Positions 11,241-23,627 of a stretch of DNA of 64,000 nt are shown here, piece by piece. Origin of the DNA: Dendrocalamus latiflorus. Its lineage: Eukaryota > Streptophyta > Magnoliopsida > Poales > Poaceae. The notes beneath the pieces were generated by a model. It worked only from the letters and a program-made list of their open reading frames with translations. It was not told the DNA's origin and did not search any database. Location: NCBI GenBank assembly GCA_017311315.1, contig CM029610.1:38146870-38210869 (forward strand). Reading direction: 5' to 3'. Every line of letters begins with the position of its first letter. Position 1 is the stretch's first letter. Both the position numbers and the translations under genes were made by a program.

Positions 11241-13213
11241 TTAGCACAATTCATCCGGTAACTGGGGCACGATCGAGCAATTGGCAGTCGTTAAAAATTC
11301 TCAGTGCGGTTGTTTGTCTATCCTAATCGCACCACCCAGTTCTCCTACTACCGAGGTGAGAATACATTACCACATGTACTCACTTCAATATCATTCTGAT
11401 GGAATTCCCTAACCCATTAATACCGTACCGTAGCATGCAAGAAGAAATATTTCGTTGACGTACATGCCATCAAAGCTACGGATAGAGGTCAAAATCAGCA
11501 GGGAATCTAGGATAAAAATAAAGTGAGAACTCTACTGTCGAGGTTATAGCATAACATTAACATATTAAAGCTATATTTATTGTTTTTTGTCATTGAAATA
11601 CCATATTCATACATAAATGGAAGAGAATAAATTAAAAATGTACAATACAATAAGTTTAGTACAATCCTAATGGATAATGTGCCCCAAATGTTTATAAATA
11701 CGTAAGTGCTGATATGTAGATAAGAAATGTCAAATTTAGTGATACAATATTAAATTACGAATGTTCATAAACATTAAAAATGGAATGAAAACATACCACT
11801 AAGTTACTGTTAGTTGCATTATTTGAGAAATATTTGCGCAAAGTTCGCTTCCCAATTTTTGTAAATCTAGGAATAATTAAACAACAACCAGTCAACCATT
11901 GATTAAACAAATCGGCTAATGGCTACTATCGATTAAACAACAATTTGCATCAGTACAACAATCATAAATAGGGATTCACTTATTCACAAATGGGGGATTC
12001 ACACGTTCACTGACTCACGCCCTCACCCCGTCCTCTCCGATGCGGATGCGCCGAACGGTCGATGCCGTCGCACGCCGCCTACCAGGCACCAGCCCTACTC
12101 GGCTTCAGCCGCGTGGCCACACCCGCACCTGGCCACCACCGAGTGGCCGACCGCCTCCCCCTCTACTCCACATCGGGCCGCCCTCCGCGTCGAGCCACTG
12201 ACCGCCTTCGGTCTCCCCCTCCACGCTGAGTCGCCGACTGCCTCCCCGTCTGGCCCTCCCCCTCCGTCGCGCCGGGCTTCCGACTTGACGGTGAGTCAGT
12301 GACGGTCCCAAAGACCTTATATATTGTTTGGGTGTTCTGTTATTTTTGTTCATCTTTCTCGTCTAAATCTCTGAATGTATTTGGGATTTTAGGCCATGAT
12401 TCGCCACTGATTTGGGCCAGCTAGGACGCTGGACCTTAAGACACCGACTGTACCTTATGTTTTCTTCAACTTCAGCCTCCGACTTCGGCTCTTTTTCAAC
12501 CTCCAGGCCGGCCGAATCTTCTTCAACCTACGGTGGGAGGAGGTGCTCGAGCACCCACAAGCACTTAAGATGGATTCGTTCCTAGTCCCAGATCTGGACA
12601 AATCACTTCATAATCATATCCCGTGACCAAGTTTCTTAACCACAAACCATTGGATTACTCCTACCAACTGTGGAGACTATCGCAGCTCTAGCCTACATGC
12701 ATAGGCCTTGCTTGCTTGATGTGAACGGCAAACAGCAGCGAGATTTCTCTGCCGTTATCTTTCGTATGTGGAGAAGAAGCAGCACATCACAATGCTGCAA
12801 TCCAGTGCAGTCGCAACTCAAAGCAAACATAAGCTGACAGGAGTGACCAGTGGGTAACGGCGCAACATCAGAAGATGTGCCTTGCAAGCGATAGAAAAGA
12901 AGCGCGGAAAACGAGCTCCGGAAAGGAAAAGTCGAGTGGCTTTTTTGGTTTTCTCAAAAAGAAAAGGTAGCTTTATTGGGTGTTTTTGTGCCCGGTTGTA
13001 GGCCCTCGCCGAAGTGCACGCCAACCCTTCAGCAGTTCAGCGACATCGCGGATTGCATCTCTATCTCTAAAGATAGAACCATCAAAAAAGTTGCTCGCCC
13101 AACATGTCTCCGGTGCTTGCCGTGCTATTGGCACCTCTCTCTTTTCTGCCAGCAATTGAGCATGCATGTGTAAGCATTGTTTGTTTAGATTTGGATTTTT
13201 TTATTTATAGATT
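11241..13213. other. Intergenic, no supported gene
   Basis: AT-rich to about 12000, then a GC-rich patch (12000-12330) whose open frames are composition-driven, then mixed sequence. No recognisable domain, TIR pair or LTR border. Confidence 0.5.
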
Positions 13214-13644
13214 AAAAGTGTTTTGTGGCTTTTTTTAGATAAAGGATATAAAATCCGGCCTCTATATCCACTTGGGATATATACAGCCAAAAATTACACG
13301 AGCTCTTAGGCTCAAAGCCTCAACACTGAGGATCACACAACATCAACAAGAAAGAGAGCTAAAGGACTATGAAAAAGCTAGAAAGACTAAGCTTCAGAAC
13401 TTCTTCTCCGTCCTTGCTTTCAACCAAGCTCCTAACCTCCTCCAACTGAGCCACTCAAACTCCGGTCTACTTTGCGTGAAGATGAACCTCTGAGGCAACG
13501 TCTCCATAGAGGGACGAGGGTCGCCGACGCCGCCCGCCTCACCGAGACAAGGCTTTCACCTGGAGAACAGAATACATGAGGGCTATGGAGTGCCATGACA
13601 ACCCTCCAGGAAGGAAAATGGCGTCCAAAAGCGTTTTGTGGCTT
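13214..13644 (-). mobile_element. 5'-truncated LINE insertion with long target-site duplication
   Basis: Minus-strand LINE 3' end: the element ends (minus) with a grass-LINE-type tail, GGCTGTATATATCCC, then GAGGCCGG, TATCCTTTATCT and a short A-run, read at 13232-13290. It is flanked by an 18 bp direct repeat, AAAAGTGTTTTGTGGCTT at 13214-13231 and AAAAGCGTTTTGTGGCTT at 13627-13644, differing at one base. That is the expected mark of target-primed reverse transcription. About 395 bp of element remains, all 3' noncoding. It is homologous to 17757-18180. Confidence 0.85.
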
Positions 13645-14097
13645 AAGAAGCTTAAAAGTAATATGCTTTTAAGCCAAGCCAGTTGTTTGGCATTATAGTT
13701 TTTTTTTTGTTTTTAAGCGATGGCTTATTATTGAAATATCTAAAATACTCTTGTTATAATGCCATACTTCCATTACGATCCAACAATTCCAAAGTTCATT
13801 GCGGAGGGGATCCGGTGGCAGTGGTGGAGATCCATACGGGACAAGTGAGGTCACGGAGTGCAAGACGAGCGGGCAGGATGGGGTCGTCGGTGTCGAGCTC
13901 AGGGAGGATAGCAGCATCGAGCGACCTGAGCAGCGCAGGGGGGACGAAGGCGTGGGGAGGAGGACGAGCGGGGGTCGGTGCAGGTGGATGGTGGGCAGGG
14001 CCAATGGAGGAGTATGTCAGCATCGGGCATTGCGGTGGTCGGATATATCTTATTGGTGGTGATAGGGATCCGGCGGCGGTAGATAGATAGAGCTCAC
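13645..14097. other. Intergenic, no supported gene
   Basis: A T-run near 13703 and a G-rich patch from 13795. Open frames overlap on both strands and look compositional. Confidence 0.45.
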
Positions 14098-15010
14098 ATG
14101 CAGCCCGCGGATATCATCAAATATGACTTGGTGGTGGCCTTCCAGCAACTCCATGATCTTCAAGTAGGCGTTTTTCACCTCATCAACTCTGCCAACATAG
14201 CCCTAGTCTCAAAGAAAGGAGATGCGCTTTGAGTAGGTGATTACAGACCAATTAGCCTCATTCATAGCATGATGTAGATATTTTCCAAACTCCTAGCCAA
14301 CAGATTGGTCCCCCTACCTCGAGGACCTTATCTTGCCTTGCCAAAGTGCATTCATAAATAGAAGATGCATACAAGACAACTTCCTATATAACATTGTACG
14401 AGAGCTCCACATGAGCAAGATGTTGTCATTCTTCCTTAAACTAGACACTGAAAAGGCCATCGACTCCCTCAATTAGGGCTACCTCTTAGAAGTCCTCCTA
14501 GTGGTAGGCTTTGGAGCCCGATGGCGAGAATGGATCTCCATCCTTTTTGGCTCAGTCTCTTCCAAAACCCTCCTCAATGGTTTGTCAGGAGAGAGTTTCA
14601 ACCATAGACGAGGAGTGCGACAAGGCGATCCCTATCACCAATGCTCTTTATTCTTTCCATCGAACTACTGCAAAAATCCTCGATCTCACGATGCAATAGA
14701 ACCTCCTCTCGTCACTCAACAATAGAGCGACAAAGATGAGAGCCTCACTCCATGCAGATGATGTGGCGATTTTCATTAACCTCATTAAAGAAGAGATGGA
14801 CGCCATCCAACAGATCCTACTTGCCTGGCCTCCCCACAAAACTTTGAAAAGAGCACCATACATTTGATCCACTGTGAAAACTTGGACCTCGACTCCCTCC
14901 TTGAATCCTTTTTAGGAGAGCACAAAAATTTCCCATGTCGATACCTGGGATTGCAGCTTCACATTCACAAACTCAAAAAGGTCCACACCCAACCACTCAT
15001 TGAAAAAAAT
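14098..15010 (+). pseudogene. Decayed LINE (L1-type) reverse transcriptase, ORF2 fragment
   Basis: Reading across frames gives hallmark L1 RT pieces in order: IALVSKKGDAL, VGDYRPISLIHS, FSKLLANRLVP, LGFGARWREWISILFG, NHRRGVRQGDP and HADDVAIFIN. The last stands at the catalytic YADD position, with Y replaced by H. It is followed by NFPCRYLGLQLHIHKLKKVH. Several stops and frameshifts separate the pieces and no endonuclease domain is visible upstream. It is an old, dead copy in opposite orientation to the two LINE tails nearby, hence a separate insertion. Confidence 0.9.
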
Positions 15011-15039
15011 AGGAACAAGACTCACGGGTTGGACTATGG

Positions 15040-15980
15040 TGCCTACGACCATGGTTCCTTTAACCACGGTGCTTTCGACCATGGTGCCTTCAACCGCTTT
15101 ATCGACCACGGCTTGTCGGCCATATCTTCGACCACGGCTTTATCGATCGCTTCACCGACCACGGCTTGTCAGCCAGCATTTCCAACTACACAGGTCTTTG
15201 AGCACCGACCATCACTACATAGATGCAACTACAACTTCTACAACCAACGACCACTATGCAGATCGACTTACGATTGCGACTGCTACGACCGGATTACTGT
15301 AGCCACCGTTCGATCATCTGCGGACCGCCCGATCGCTTCGATAACTTTCGAACGAGTCTGAACGTTCACGCCTTCAGTTGGCTTCGGAGACGCGTGAATC
15401 TGTTCGATATGTCTTGGTGACGATTGGACTAGTTCGATCGAGCCCTTAATTGTGTTCGGAGTAGTCTGAAGGTATATCTTGCGAATAAAAGGCAATAACT
15501 TTCATATACAAAGTCTGATTGAGGAGTTCTTGGACTCGTTGAAAAACTTATTTCAAGGACTACGTAATGGAAGTGACTCCATCTTCAGAAACGCCATGTA
15601 TTTTTATCTTATTTTATTTTAGTTTCTTTTTTAGAGTTTGAGTCTAATACAATATAGGGTTAAGTCGTACATGATTAGAGGTCTTGTGGACCCTTCCAAA
15701 GGGCTATATAAAGCCTTACAATACGTAACCTTTTGGAGGAGACCACGATAAACCAATATATTATTTTCAGAGAGAGTTATATGCTTGTTCTTTCTAGAGT
15801 TTAGCATATAATTGCAACCTAGAGGAGAATTGAACGTTCTCAACTCCGTTGTTCTTATGATTCCTTGTGATTAATTTGCAGAAGTGGCGACACGTCTACT
15901 TGTGTGGTCAGGTAGATGGGATCACGAGCGTATCATTGGATGTATTCTTTTGTTGCAGGTTACTATTCTAACAGTGGTTG
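15040..15980 (+). mobile_element. Probable LTR remnant with TATA box and GACCACGG-rich repeats
   Basis: 15040-15190 contains many imperfect copies of CGACCACGG. Further on, GGGCTATATAAAGCC (about 15699-15713) looks like an LTR promoter, followed by U5-like sequence. No second LTR, primer site or coding region can be assigned, so borders are approximate. The GTGGTCG-type motif recurs at 54458-55260, suggesting a related element there. Confidence 0.4.
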
Positions 15981-16060
15981 GCGTCATTAGTTCGTCAGAT
16001 TGCACGAATCGAAGTTACCATAATCGATCATATGTCGTGAAGATCGAGTATCTCGTATTA

Positions 16061-16626
16061 GTTGACCTACATCATGTGCTATAATATAATGCAACATTCT
16101 ACTTATAAATTCGATAATGCAAATGCACGATTCTCCACCGTACCTACTCCGGCCAAACTCCCGATAAACAACCCTATGCAGACTGCAAATTACCTGAAAC
16201 CCCGTATAATATGCGGGCCATTGACCATATTTTGAGAGAGATGCAGGCCGTTGATTTGAAATACGAGACTACATATGTGTGAATCTAATTGGCTCGATAT
16301 TGTTGTTTTTTCGCAAGCCGCTCTTGATCGTGAGTTCGTGTATCAGTTGACCTACATCATGTACTATAATATAATGCAACATTCTACTTATAAATTCGAT
16401 AATGCAAATGCACGATTCTCCGCCGTATCTACTCCGGCCAAACTCCCGAAAAACAACCATATGGCAGAGTGCCAAGCTCTTGAAACCCCGTATAATATGC
16501 GGGCCATTGACCATATTTTGAGAGAGACGCAGGCCATTGACTTGAAATACGAGACTATATATGTGTGGATCTAATTGGCTCGATATTGTTGTTTTTTCGC
16601 AAGCCGCTCTTGATCGTGAGTTCGTG
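16061..16626. repeat. 285 bp direct tandem duplication
   Basis: Two head-to-tail copies, 16061-16345 and 16346-16626, each beginning GTTGACCTACATCATG and ending near GTGAGTTCGTG. They differ at scattered positions. No coding content. It directly follows the LTR-like remnant and may be part of it. Confidence 0.85.
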
Positions 16627-17495
16627 ACCACATGGTAGCATCCGTTCGAGGAGAAGCGGCGAAGACCCCGTCCTCGGCAACTCCGTCGGCGACTTGTCAT
16701 CGTCCACAGCGGGCGCATGAATGTGTACGACGCACTTACGTATCATGGAGGGCATTTGGAGTGCGTCTAGTGTGTACATACGTGTGACGCCGATCGACTC
16801 AGTGTTGTGTTGCGTATCTACTCAGTGTTGTGTCGCTTTCCATTCAACCTTGTAGTTTTTTTTCAATTACAAGGTAGACCGTATCGACACTACAGTCCTA
16901 TTCTTTTAAGTTACCGCTGGTGGTTGACGAAATGAATGTTAAAAAGTTAATAAATTGTTTTTAAAAAACTATTCTAATAGCCTACTTCAAAAATAAAATA
17001 AAAAATTTATCCTATTTAGTTGTTCAAAATAACACATAGTCATATAATAAAAAGTACTAAAAAGAGTGAAACATGCAACCGCAAACATGCGCACAAGTGG
17101 GTGCTCGGCACATGACCAGAGCTATGAATGGCAAGGTAAATCCGTAACCCATAGAACCTAGGCAGACGCTTTGAATGATACCGGAGAGTCATAAAATGAC
17201 CCTAAAAAATATTGCATTCCTACTCTACATACAACTGTCGCTTATTTTCGCATTCCACTACTGCATTGAGAAAAAAGAGCATGCGTGTAATGTAAGAATT
17301 TTACCGAAATTTCATATTTTTGCACTAAAACAGTATTTTATTCCAAACTGGTGTAAATTGTTGAAAAACTCATCCTGTGTTTTGACTCGGAGTTTTTGGA
17401 TCAGCTCTTTTTCAACTGCGATTGTTTTTTTTTGTTCTTTTTCTAATTGGAACCCATGGCTGTCCAAGGTTAGAAAAGAGGTATTCCTCTAAGGT
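16627..17495. other. AT-rich intergenic DNA
   Basis: No gene or element border recognised. Open frames are short and without similarity to known domains. Confidence 0.5.
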
Positions 17496-17499
17496 CACT

Positions 17500-17756
17500 C
17501 CCAATAGTGACATTGGGAGTGAAAGCATTGTAGCTCATTTGGGCTTTTTTTGGATGGTTTATGGCTGAAAAGCACTGTAGCTGGCTGAAAAAACACTGTA
17601 GCTGACAGAGGCTTATTTAGCATAATTAAATTTTAAAAAATTAAAAAATATGTTAGCCTATTACGTATAATACAAACAAATACGGGAAAAAAGGACCGGC
17701 AAAAAAGCTCAACAAAAAATCGAAAGTTCAGAAAAAGACGAAATTTATGAATTTTT
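17500..17756 (+). mobile_element. MITE of the GGCTGAAAAGC family, interrupted on the right
   Basis: Shares the internal sequence of the copies at 32805, 33100, 29325 (reverse) and 62315: GGCTGAAAAGCACTGTAGC, GGCTTATTTAGCATAATTAA, then TTACGTATAATACAAACAA and AAGTTCAGAAAAAGACG. The usual right end (AAATAAGCC-AGAAGCC) is missing because the LINE-type sequence at 17757 breaks it just after TTTATGAA. Confidence 0.75.
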
Positions 17757-18470
17757 TTAGATAAAGGATATAAAATCCGGCCTCTATATCCACGAGGGAT
17801 ATACACAGCCAACAGATACACGAGCTCTTAGGCTCAAATCCTCAAAACCTGAGGAGCATAAAACAACAAGAAATAAAGCTTAAGGACTATAAAAAAAAAG
17901 CTAGAAAGACTAAGCTTCATAACTTCTTCTCCGTCCTTGTTTTCAACCAAGTCCCTATCCTTTTCCGACCGTGCCCTCTAACCTTCGGTCTACTGTGCGT
18001 GAAGAAGGACCTCCGAGGCGACGCCTCCAAGGAGGTGACGAGAGTCGCCGACGCCGCCCGCCTCACCGAGGCAAGGTTTTCACCTGGAGATCAGTAAACA
18101 TGAGGGCTATGGGGCACCATGACAACACCTCCAGGAAGGAAAATGGCGCCCGAAGGCGTCATCGTTGTCGAGACCTGTAAGATCACTGGTAAGGCTTTCG
18201 CCAGCACCTCCACAACACCCCACGTACTACCCACTCACAAAATAGACCGCCACCAACCCACCGGGGACCTGCGCGCCTCAAGGCCATGGCATAGCCACCC
18301 TTGAACTCTACGACGAGTCGCTCCCTGCAATGTCCACCACTGAAGAAACCACAAAGCGACGCCTATGCGCCACCACTGAGCAGATCCAGGGAAGAAATCT
18401 CCCACGCACGGATCCAAGCGCGCCCAGTGAGGAAATCCAGGTGCGGCTGCGATTGTGACTTGCACAGCCC
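17757..18470 (-). mobile_element. LINE 3' end (minus), joined to a PPR fragment
   Basis: Homologous to the LINE tail at 13232-13626 over about 410 bp, with the same poly-T start and the GGCCTCTATATCCACG block on the plus strand. It then continues to about 18470 with sequence that may be further LINE 3' region. Immediately beyond, in the same (minus) sense, lies the PPR fragment. Insertion is inside a MITE copy. Confidence 0.7.
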
Positions 18471-18472
18471 AC

Positions 18473-19006
18473 TCAATTCGTTGCCTCGTCCGGCGGGCAC
18501 CCCTTCTCCTTCAATGACCGCATCATCCGCCCAGCGTCCTCAATCTTCCCTGCCTTACACAGGGACGAGAGCAGGACCGCGTAGATCTTCACACTGGGCA
18601 CGATCTCTTCTTGAGCATTTCGTCGAACATCTTGAGCGCATCCCCTGACATGTCGCGCTTGCACAGCCCGCCCATGATCACATTGTACGTGACCCTGTTG
18701 GGCGCGCAACCGCCGCCACCCATCCGGTTCTACAGCGCCAGACCGAGGAGGATGACGCCGCTGTCGACGAGGACCTTGAGGACGACGTTGTAGACGAAGG
18801 CGGAGGGGCGGCACTCGAACTCGTCCATCCGGGAGAACGCCTCGACGGCCTCGGCGTGACGGCCGGCGAAGGCGTGCGTGGCAAGCCCAGATCCAGAAGC
18901 AGCCGCCCAGATCCAGGTGAGAAAGCCCTGCCGCCGCCTTCCTAGCACCCGCACAAGCCTCCGACGGCGGCGTGCTCCAGCGGAGGCAAGGCAGAACATA
19001 GAGCAC
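18473..19006 (-). pseudogene. Pentatricopeptide repeat (PPR) gene fragment
   Basis: P-type PPR motifs can be read on the minus strand: RPSAFVYNVVLKVLVDSG, then CAPNRVTYNVIMGGLCKRDM with GDALKMFDEMLKK, then KIYAVLLSSLCKAGKIEDAG with RMMRSLKEKGCPPDE. About three to four 35-residue repeats remain. A TAG interrupts the frame after VILLGLAL and a frameshift follows KKRSCPV. Intact members are organellar RNA-binding proteins of several hundred residues; this is a small piece without start or targeting peptide. It is collinear and in sense with the LINE 3' end on its 3' side. Confidence 0.85.
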
Positions 19007-19029
19007 ACAGAAGGACGTATGACGTACTT

Positions 19030-20025
19030 ACGAATCTACAAATAAGTCAGTATCAAGAAATGTATTGGCTTTGATTTTTTTTGTTTTTCTTTAGTTTTTT
19101 TCTTTGTATTATTCGTAAAGATATAACAGTATTTTTATTTTCTTCTTTTTCTTTTTTCCTTTAATTGAATGAATCATAAAAAACTGACAATTACTCAGTA
19201 TAATTTCAGCCATCGGTGAAAGCTGCGATCAGTAACCAACCAGTTGGAGCGGCCCTTAATTAGAGGCATACTTTTCACGTCCACATTTCCGACTCTTTTA
19301 CTGCTGCGGCGCTGCCATACCAGCCCGAGCCCAAATCAAACCGGGCGTCCGTCGCAACAGAAGACCCGCGCAGCGCCACCGCGATATTTCAAATTTCGAA
19401 CGCGTGCGAAACCGGCAGAGATAGAGAAAGAGCGCACACCATGTCCGAGACGTCTCCCCCGACGCGTGACATGTTGGTGCGCCCGCCACGTCGGATGCGG
19501 ACGCGGCACGGCGGCAGCATCCGTTATCGTTTTCAAACGCGGACATGATTTGTGCTTGCCACTGACGCGTGGGCTCTAGCCCTCCCGGGTCCAGCCGGTC
19601 AAGAGGCACGGTATCCACGAGCTGCCTGGCAACGTTGTCCCGCAGATTATCGGTAGCCAGCCCCACAGCCGGCCGGCCCTGCACGTTGGCCGCTGGCGTT
19701 TACCGGGCAAAGACGGCGTCGCCGCGAGCACGACGAAGCTGCCAACTCCCCAAAGTGCCCTCGAGCTGACCACAAATCGCGGTTTTGCCCTTCCTCGGAG
19801 CGAGCGTGGGGCGGCGACGGCCAACGAGGCCCCGCGGTCCCGCCGCGCCGCGCTGGATTTTTCCCGATGGCGTTTTGGTAACTTCGTGTGAATCGCCGGT
19901 CAAAATTGGCGATTCCACCGGTGAAGCCACGCCGGCGCAGCGACCGTCAACGTGTGGAGTAGCGTTGAGCTTGACGTTCGAAATCTCATTGTGTTTCGGC
20001 AATTTTCTGCCCTGTTTTGTCGTTT
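19030..20025. other. Intergenic, T-rich then GC-rich, no supported gene
   Basis: 19060-19180 is T-rich. 19240-20000 is GC-rich with overlapping open frames in all frames and no recognisable domain. Confidence 0.5.
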
Positions 20026-20027
20026 TC

Positions 20028-20215
20028 AGGGCACTCCCAACCCTGAAATCATCATGGTTTCCATGGCATTAAATAGGGTGTCACCTGAGCTTTTTTGCTG
20101 ATGTGGAAGATGAGTTAAGATGGAGAAGGAGGAAATCGTTTCTCCCCTGAGAAACGGTGTCTACGCTCGCCCCGATGCGCTAGGAAACTGCTCGTTTCGC
20201 GTTGGGAAGTCGGCC
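20028..20215 (+). mobile_element. Possible PIF/Harbinger-type MITE
   Basis: Starts GGGCACTCCCAACCC followed by ATGGTTTCCATGGC, a terminal pattern of a common grass MITE. The matching right end is degenerate (GCGTTGGGAAGTC near 20195-20212). A piece of the same family with an intact right-type end occurs at 26400-26515. Confidence 0.45.
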
Positions 20216-23070
20216 TCCGTTTCCATCTCCTAGCTACCGGATCCGCTGTGGCGCCGCCGCCTCTCCCTCCGCAACCCCCGCTCCCGCGGACCCCCAGTTG
20301 AGTTCCCCACGTCGTACTCGGCGTCCTCCCGCAGGTAATTGAACCGAGAGCCACTCAATCGCCGGCGAGCCCCTTTCGTTCCCAACTCCGCCCGCCCGCG
20401 CAACCCATCGATCCGAGCCACCAAAACCCGATTCCTCTCACCCACACCACCTGCGGAGCACCACGAAGTCGTCCCCGGCCTCGCCCGAGCTTCCCGACGC
20501 CCGTACATCGCCGTCACCGAGAGCCACTCCGAGTCGCCGCCGCCGCACGCCGCCGACCCATCTCCGGACCTCCTCGGCCCCGGGCGACTGCACCATCGTC
20601 TTCACCGCAGCACGAGGAACGCATTTCATCTCTTCACCGAACCTCCCCGACAGCCCCTCGCCGCCGGCCACCGTCGCCCCCGACTCCTCTGCCCGGCCCC
20701 CTCGTCGGCATCCTTCAAAAGGATTTCTCATCCTTATAGGGTAGGCAAAGCCTCCCCGCTCACTTGGCTATCAGCGCTCTCTTCTCCCTCCCAACTCCCC
20801 GGCCGCGCGCGTTCGAGCCTCCGGCTCCGCAGCGCCGGGTTGAGTTTTCTCGATTTTATTTCGGTCTGACAGGTGGGCCCCACCTGTCAGCCACTGCATC
20901 CCCGAGCCACCGCTGACCGCTGGGCCCCACCGGTCAGTGAGACATCTAAGCAAGGACCGTACTGACATGTGGACCCCATGAACAGTAACCGGACCTACAT
21001 GTCAGTAGCACAGAAAGTGAATAAAATGGAAATTAAAATGAATAAGAGGCTGACAGTGGGCCCCGCATGTCAGAATTTAATTATTTTTGGAATTGACTGG
21101 AACCGAGAACTTTGACTGCTTATAACTTCTTCATTTTAGCTCCAAATTGAATGAAACAAATCTTTAAATTGTTTAAATTCAAGATATATCTAATGGAACC
21201 ATAACCATAATTTTTGGAGTTCATTTGAATTTCTGGTGATATTTTGTTGATTGGTCGCTTTTCTTTTATTTGGGTATTTCGCACGATTAAATAGCATACG
21301 AGGCTCAGGAAGAGGAGGTTGAAGCAGCCAGTCTAGAAGCTTCAGAAGGTCAAGACCAAGATCCCCGCGAGCAAGGCGAGTCAATACTTTGATCATGTTG
21401 AACCTACGTTTTCTGCAAATTACTTTTGTTTAAATTATCAAATTGCATGCTGTTATGTTATATGCAAATACATGTTAATTTAAGATTATAGTTATATCCC
21501 ATTGCGTACTTGGTTAATATTACCCCTCCTTTGAAATATTTGAACATGTGAACATTGTCGCCCTAGCACAAATTATAATAGTAACCTTTCGAAAATAAGT
21601 CCGTAATTGTATGCCATGCGTAGTATTATTTAGATACTCATGGGCGCGAGAGCGCCCAAGCATCACTTTTAATCATGAGAAAAGTTGGTTGGGCAGTTAT
21701 GGTAGGAATGACTGGTATATTTTGATATGACTATTTTGTGCTCCCAAAAACCTCAACTTGCTTAATATCTGGGCGGATTGGTTCGATGGTGTGAGAGTGT
21801 GGTGCAGTGGAAGCACAAAGTGGTTAGTGGTAGACCGCCCAGATACTACTAAGGACTGAATCTTGTCATGACCTCCCAATGTACAACAAGTACGATCACA
21901 AGCTGGCAAAATGTAGGCAGTGCTAACTAATTTGCATCGACTTAGTAAGGGTTGCGCCGGTGTGACCACGGGCGGGTAGAGGATGGCCACATCCTCCGAC
22001 GTGACGGCGCAAGAGGGGGCTTCTGGAAGGGTGGTCGTACCCGGAGGAAGTGGAAACCTTAGCGGACGTAACCCTACTAGGAAAAGTGCATTGTAAAGGC
22101 CCTGTGATAGTCTACTCAACCGCATGGCTAAGGAATCATGTGGGGCAACGAGTGGATTTATCTCTTGTGGGTAAAGTGTGCAAACTCTGCAGAGTCTAAA
22201 ACTATTCGAATAGCCGTGCCCACGGTCAAGGGCAGACATGGGAACTTAACTAGATATAGTTCTGTTTACAAAATATTGGAACTTGGAAGAAGGGAAAACT
22301 TGAAGGGCGAAGGACTGCCCTGGTTTGGAATTGTCCTGGGTGTCGTCCCAGTGGTAAGTTAAGCGGCTATAACGCTGAAGGAATTGCTATATGGTGCAGA
22401 TGCCATGTAACGGTAGATGGAATCTGAATCGATATTTATAATGCATTTCCTGGTACATTATGATTTGTTCCAAAATTGCTAAGTCCTAGGGCTTTTTAAT
22501 TAATTGTATTCAAAAGCACTCCTTGCAAAACAAAATAACCCGAGCCTCTCCTTTGTTAAGCCATGCATACTATTTACTTGCATTTTGTGTATTGGCTCGC
22601 GGAGCACGGGGTCGGAGTGCTCATACTCGCTTTGCGATAAAATTCAGAAACCGGAATTCAAGGAGATTACGCCTATGAGGAGGCCCCTGCCAACATCGAC
22701 GGAAGCAAAGGCGATAATTAAGGCGTAGGCCTCGTTGGTTAGACATAGACAAGTAGACTCTAGGCATTGTGTACTTATATGTTACCGGGTCCCTGGTGAC
22801 ATATACTGTACACATTACACTACTGGTCGCTTGCCTGTGGATTTATGTTTACTTTTGCTACTATTTCCGCTGCAGTTATGTAATGAAGACATTTGGCCAA
22901 AGCGGCCCCTTTTGTAAACATTCACCCGATGTGGTGTATTTCAGACTCTGTAATATTATTATGCGATGTATGTCATGATTCAGCAATGTACCTGTGTGCA
23001 CTAACTACTGATCCAGGGATTAGTGCAGTGAGACACAGTAGATTCCGGATTGAAAAATCTGGGTCTGACA
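20216..23070 (+). mobile_element. Probable 5' LTR of a Ty3/gypsy retrotransposon
   Basis: The right border is well supported: sequence ending GGGTCTGACA at 23070 is followed two to four bases on by a tRNA-Met-type primer-binding site, then by gag. The left border is not seen. Upstream sequence (20870-21080) carries repeated GTGGGCCCCAC/CATGTCAG motifs often found in grass LTRs. No 3' LTR partner occurs in the window. Confidence 0.45.
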
Positions 23071-23074
23071 GCGC

Positions 23075-23086
23075 TGGTATTAGAGC
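23075..23086 (+). other. Primer-binding site, tRNA-iMet type
   Basis: TGGTATTAGAGC differs by one base from the usual plant LTR-retrotransposon primer site complementary to the 3' end of initiator tRNA-Met. It sits just after the CA end of the LTR. Confidence 0.75.
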
Positions 23087-23627
23087 ATACGACCGTAGGG
23101 TAAAAGCCTTAGGATGGGTTAGGACTACAATATTTTCGAAACTTATAAAAATGATTTCGAAAAATATAAGCATAATATCTCTTTTCGTACCCTTCTTAGA
23201 TCCGTTCTATTCCACTGTTCTTTTAAATATTTTGAAAGATACTAACACTAGTAATCTAGTTTCCAGATGGCAGGAGAGGAAGGTGAATGGGATTATCTTG
23301 CCTATGGTGCCTGGTACACGGAGGAGTAGATGGGGTCGTGTTGTACTTGCAGTATGTGATGCAAGTACTAATTCATGTATCTTAGTTTGTTGTATCAGTC
23401 CTTTTATTTTGTAGTCGCGAACCTGTGAACTTTAATTATTATGATGTAATTGTAAGTCCAGCATAAAAGCTGGCTATGTAAATGTTGGTATGTTTAATGA
23501 ATGGCTGGGTATCGGCCTTATGTTGGAAATTGCCTCGTCATGGTTTTACTGCTTTCTTTTGTATGGGTTGGCACCCCTTATTTTTCTACATATAGAATTA
23601 GCACTAAGAGAGGAGCTACCACTGCAG

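Noticed and set aside
12105..12353. GC-rich minus-strand open frame
   Set aside because: Composition-driven Arg/Gly-rich sequence with no domain and no start or splice context.
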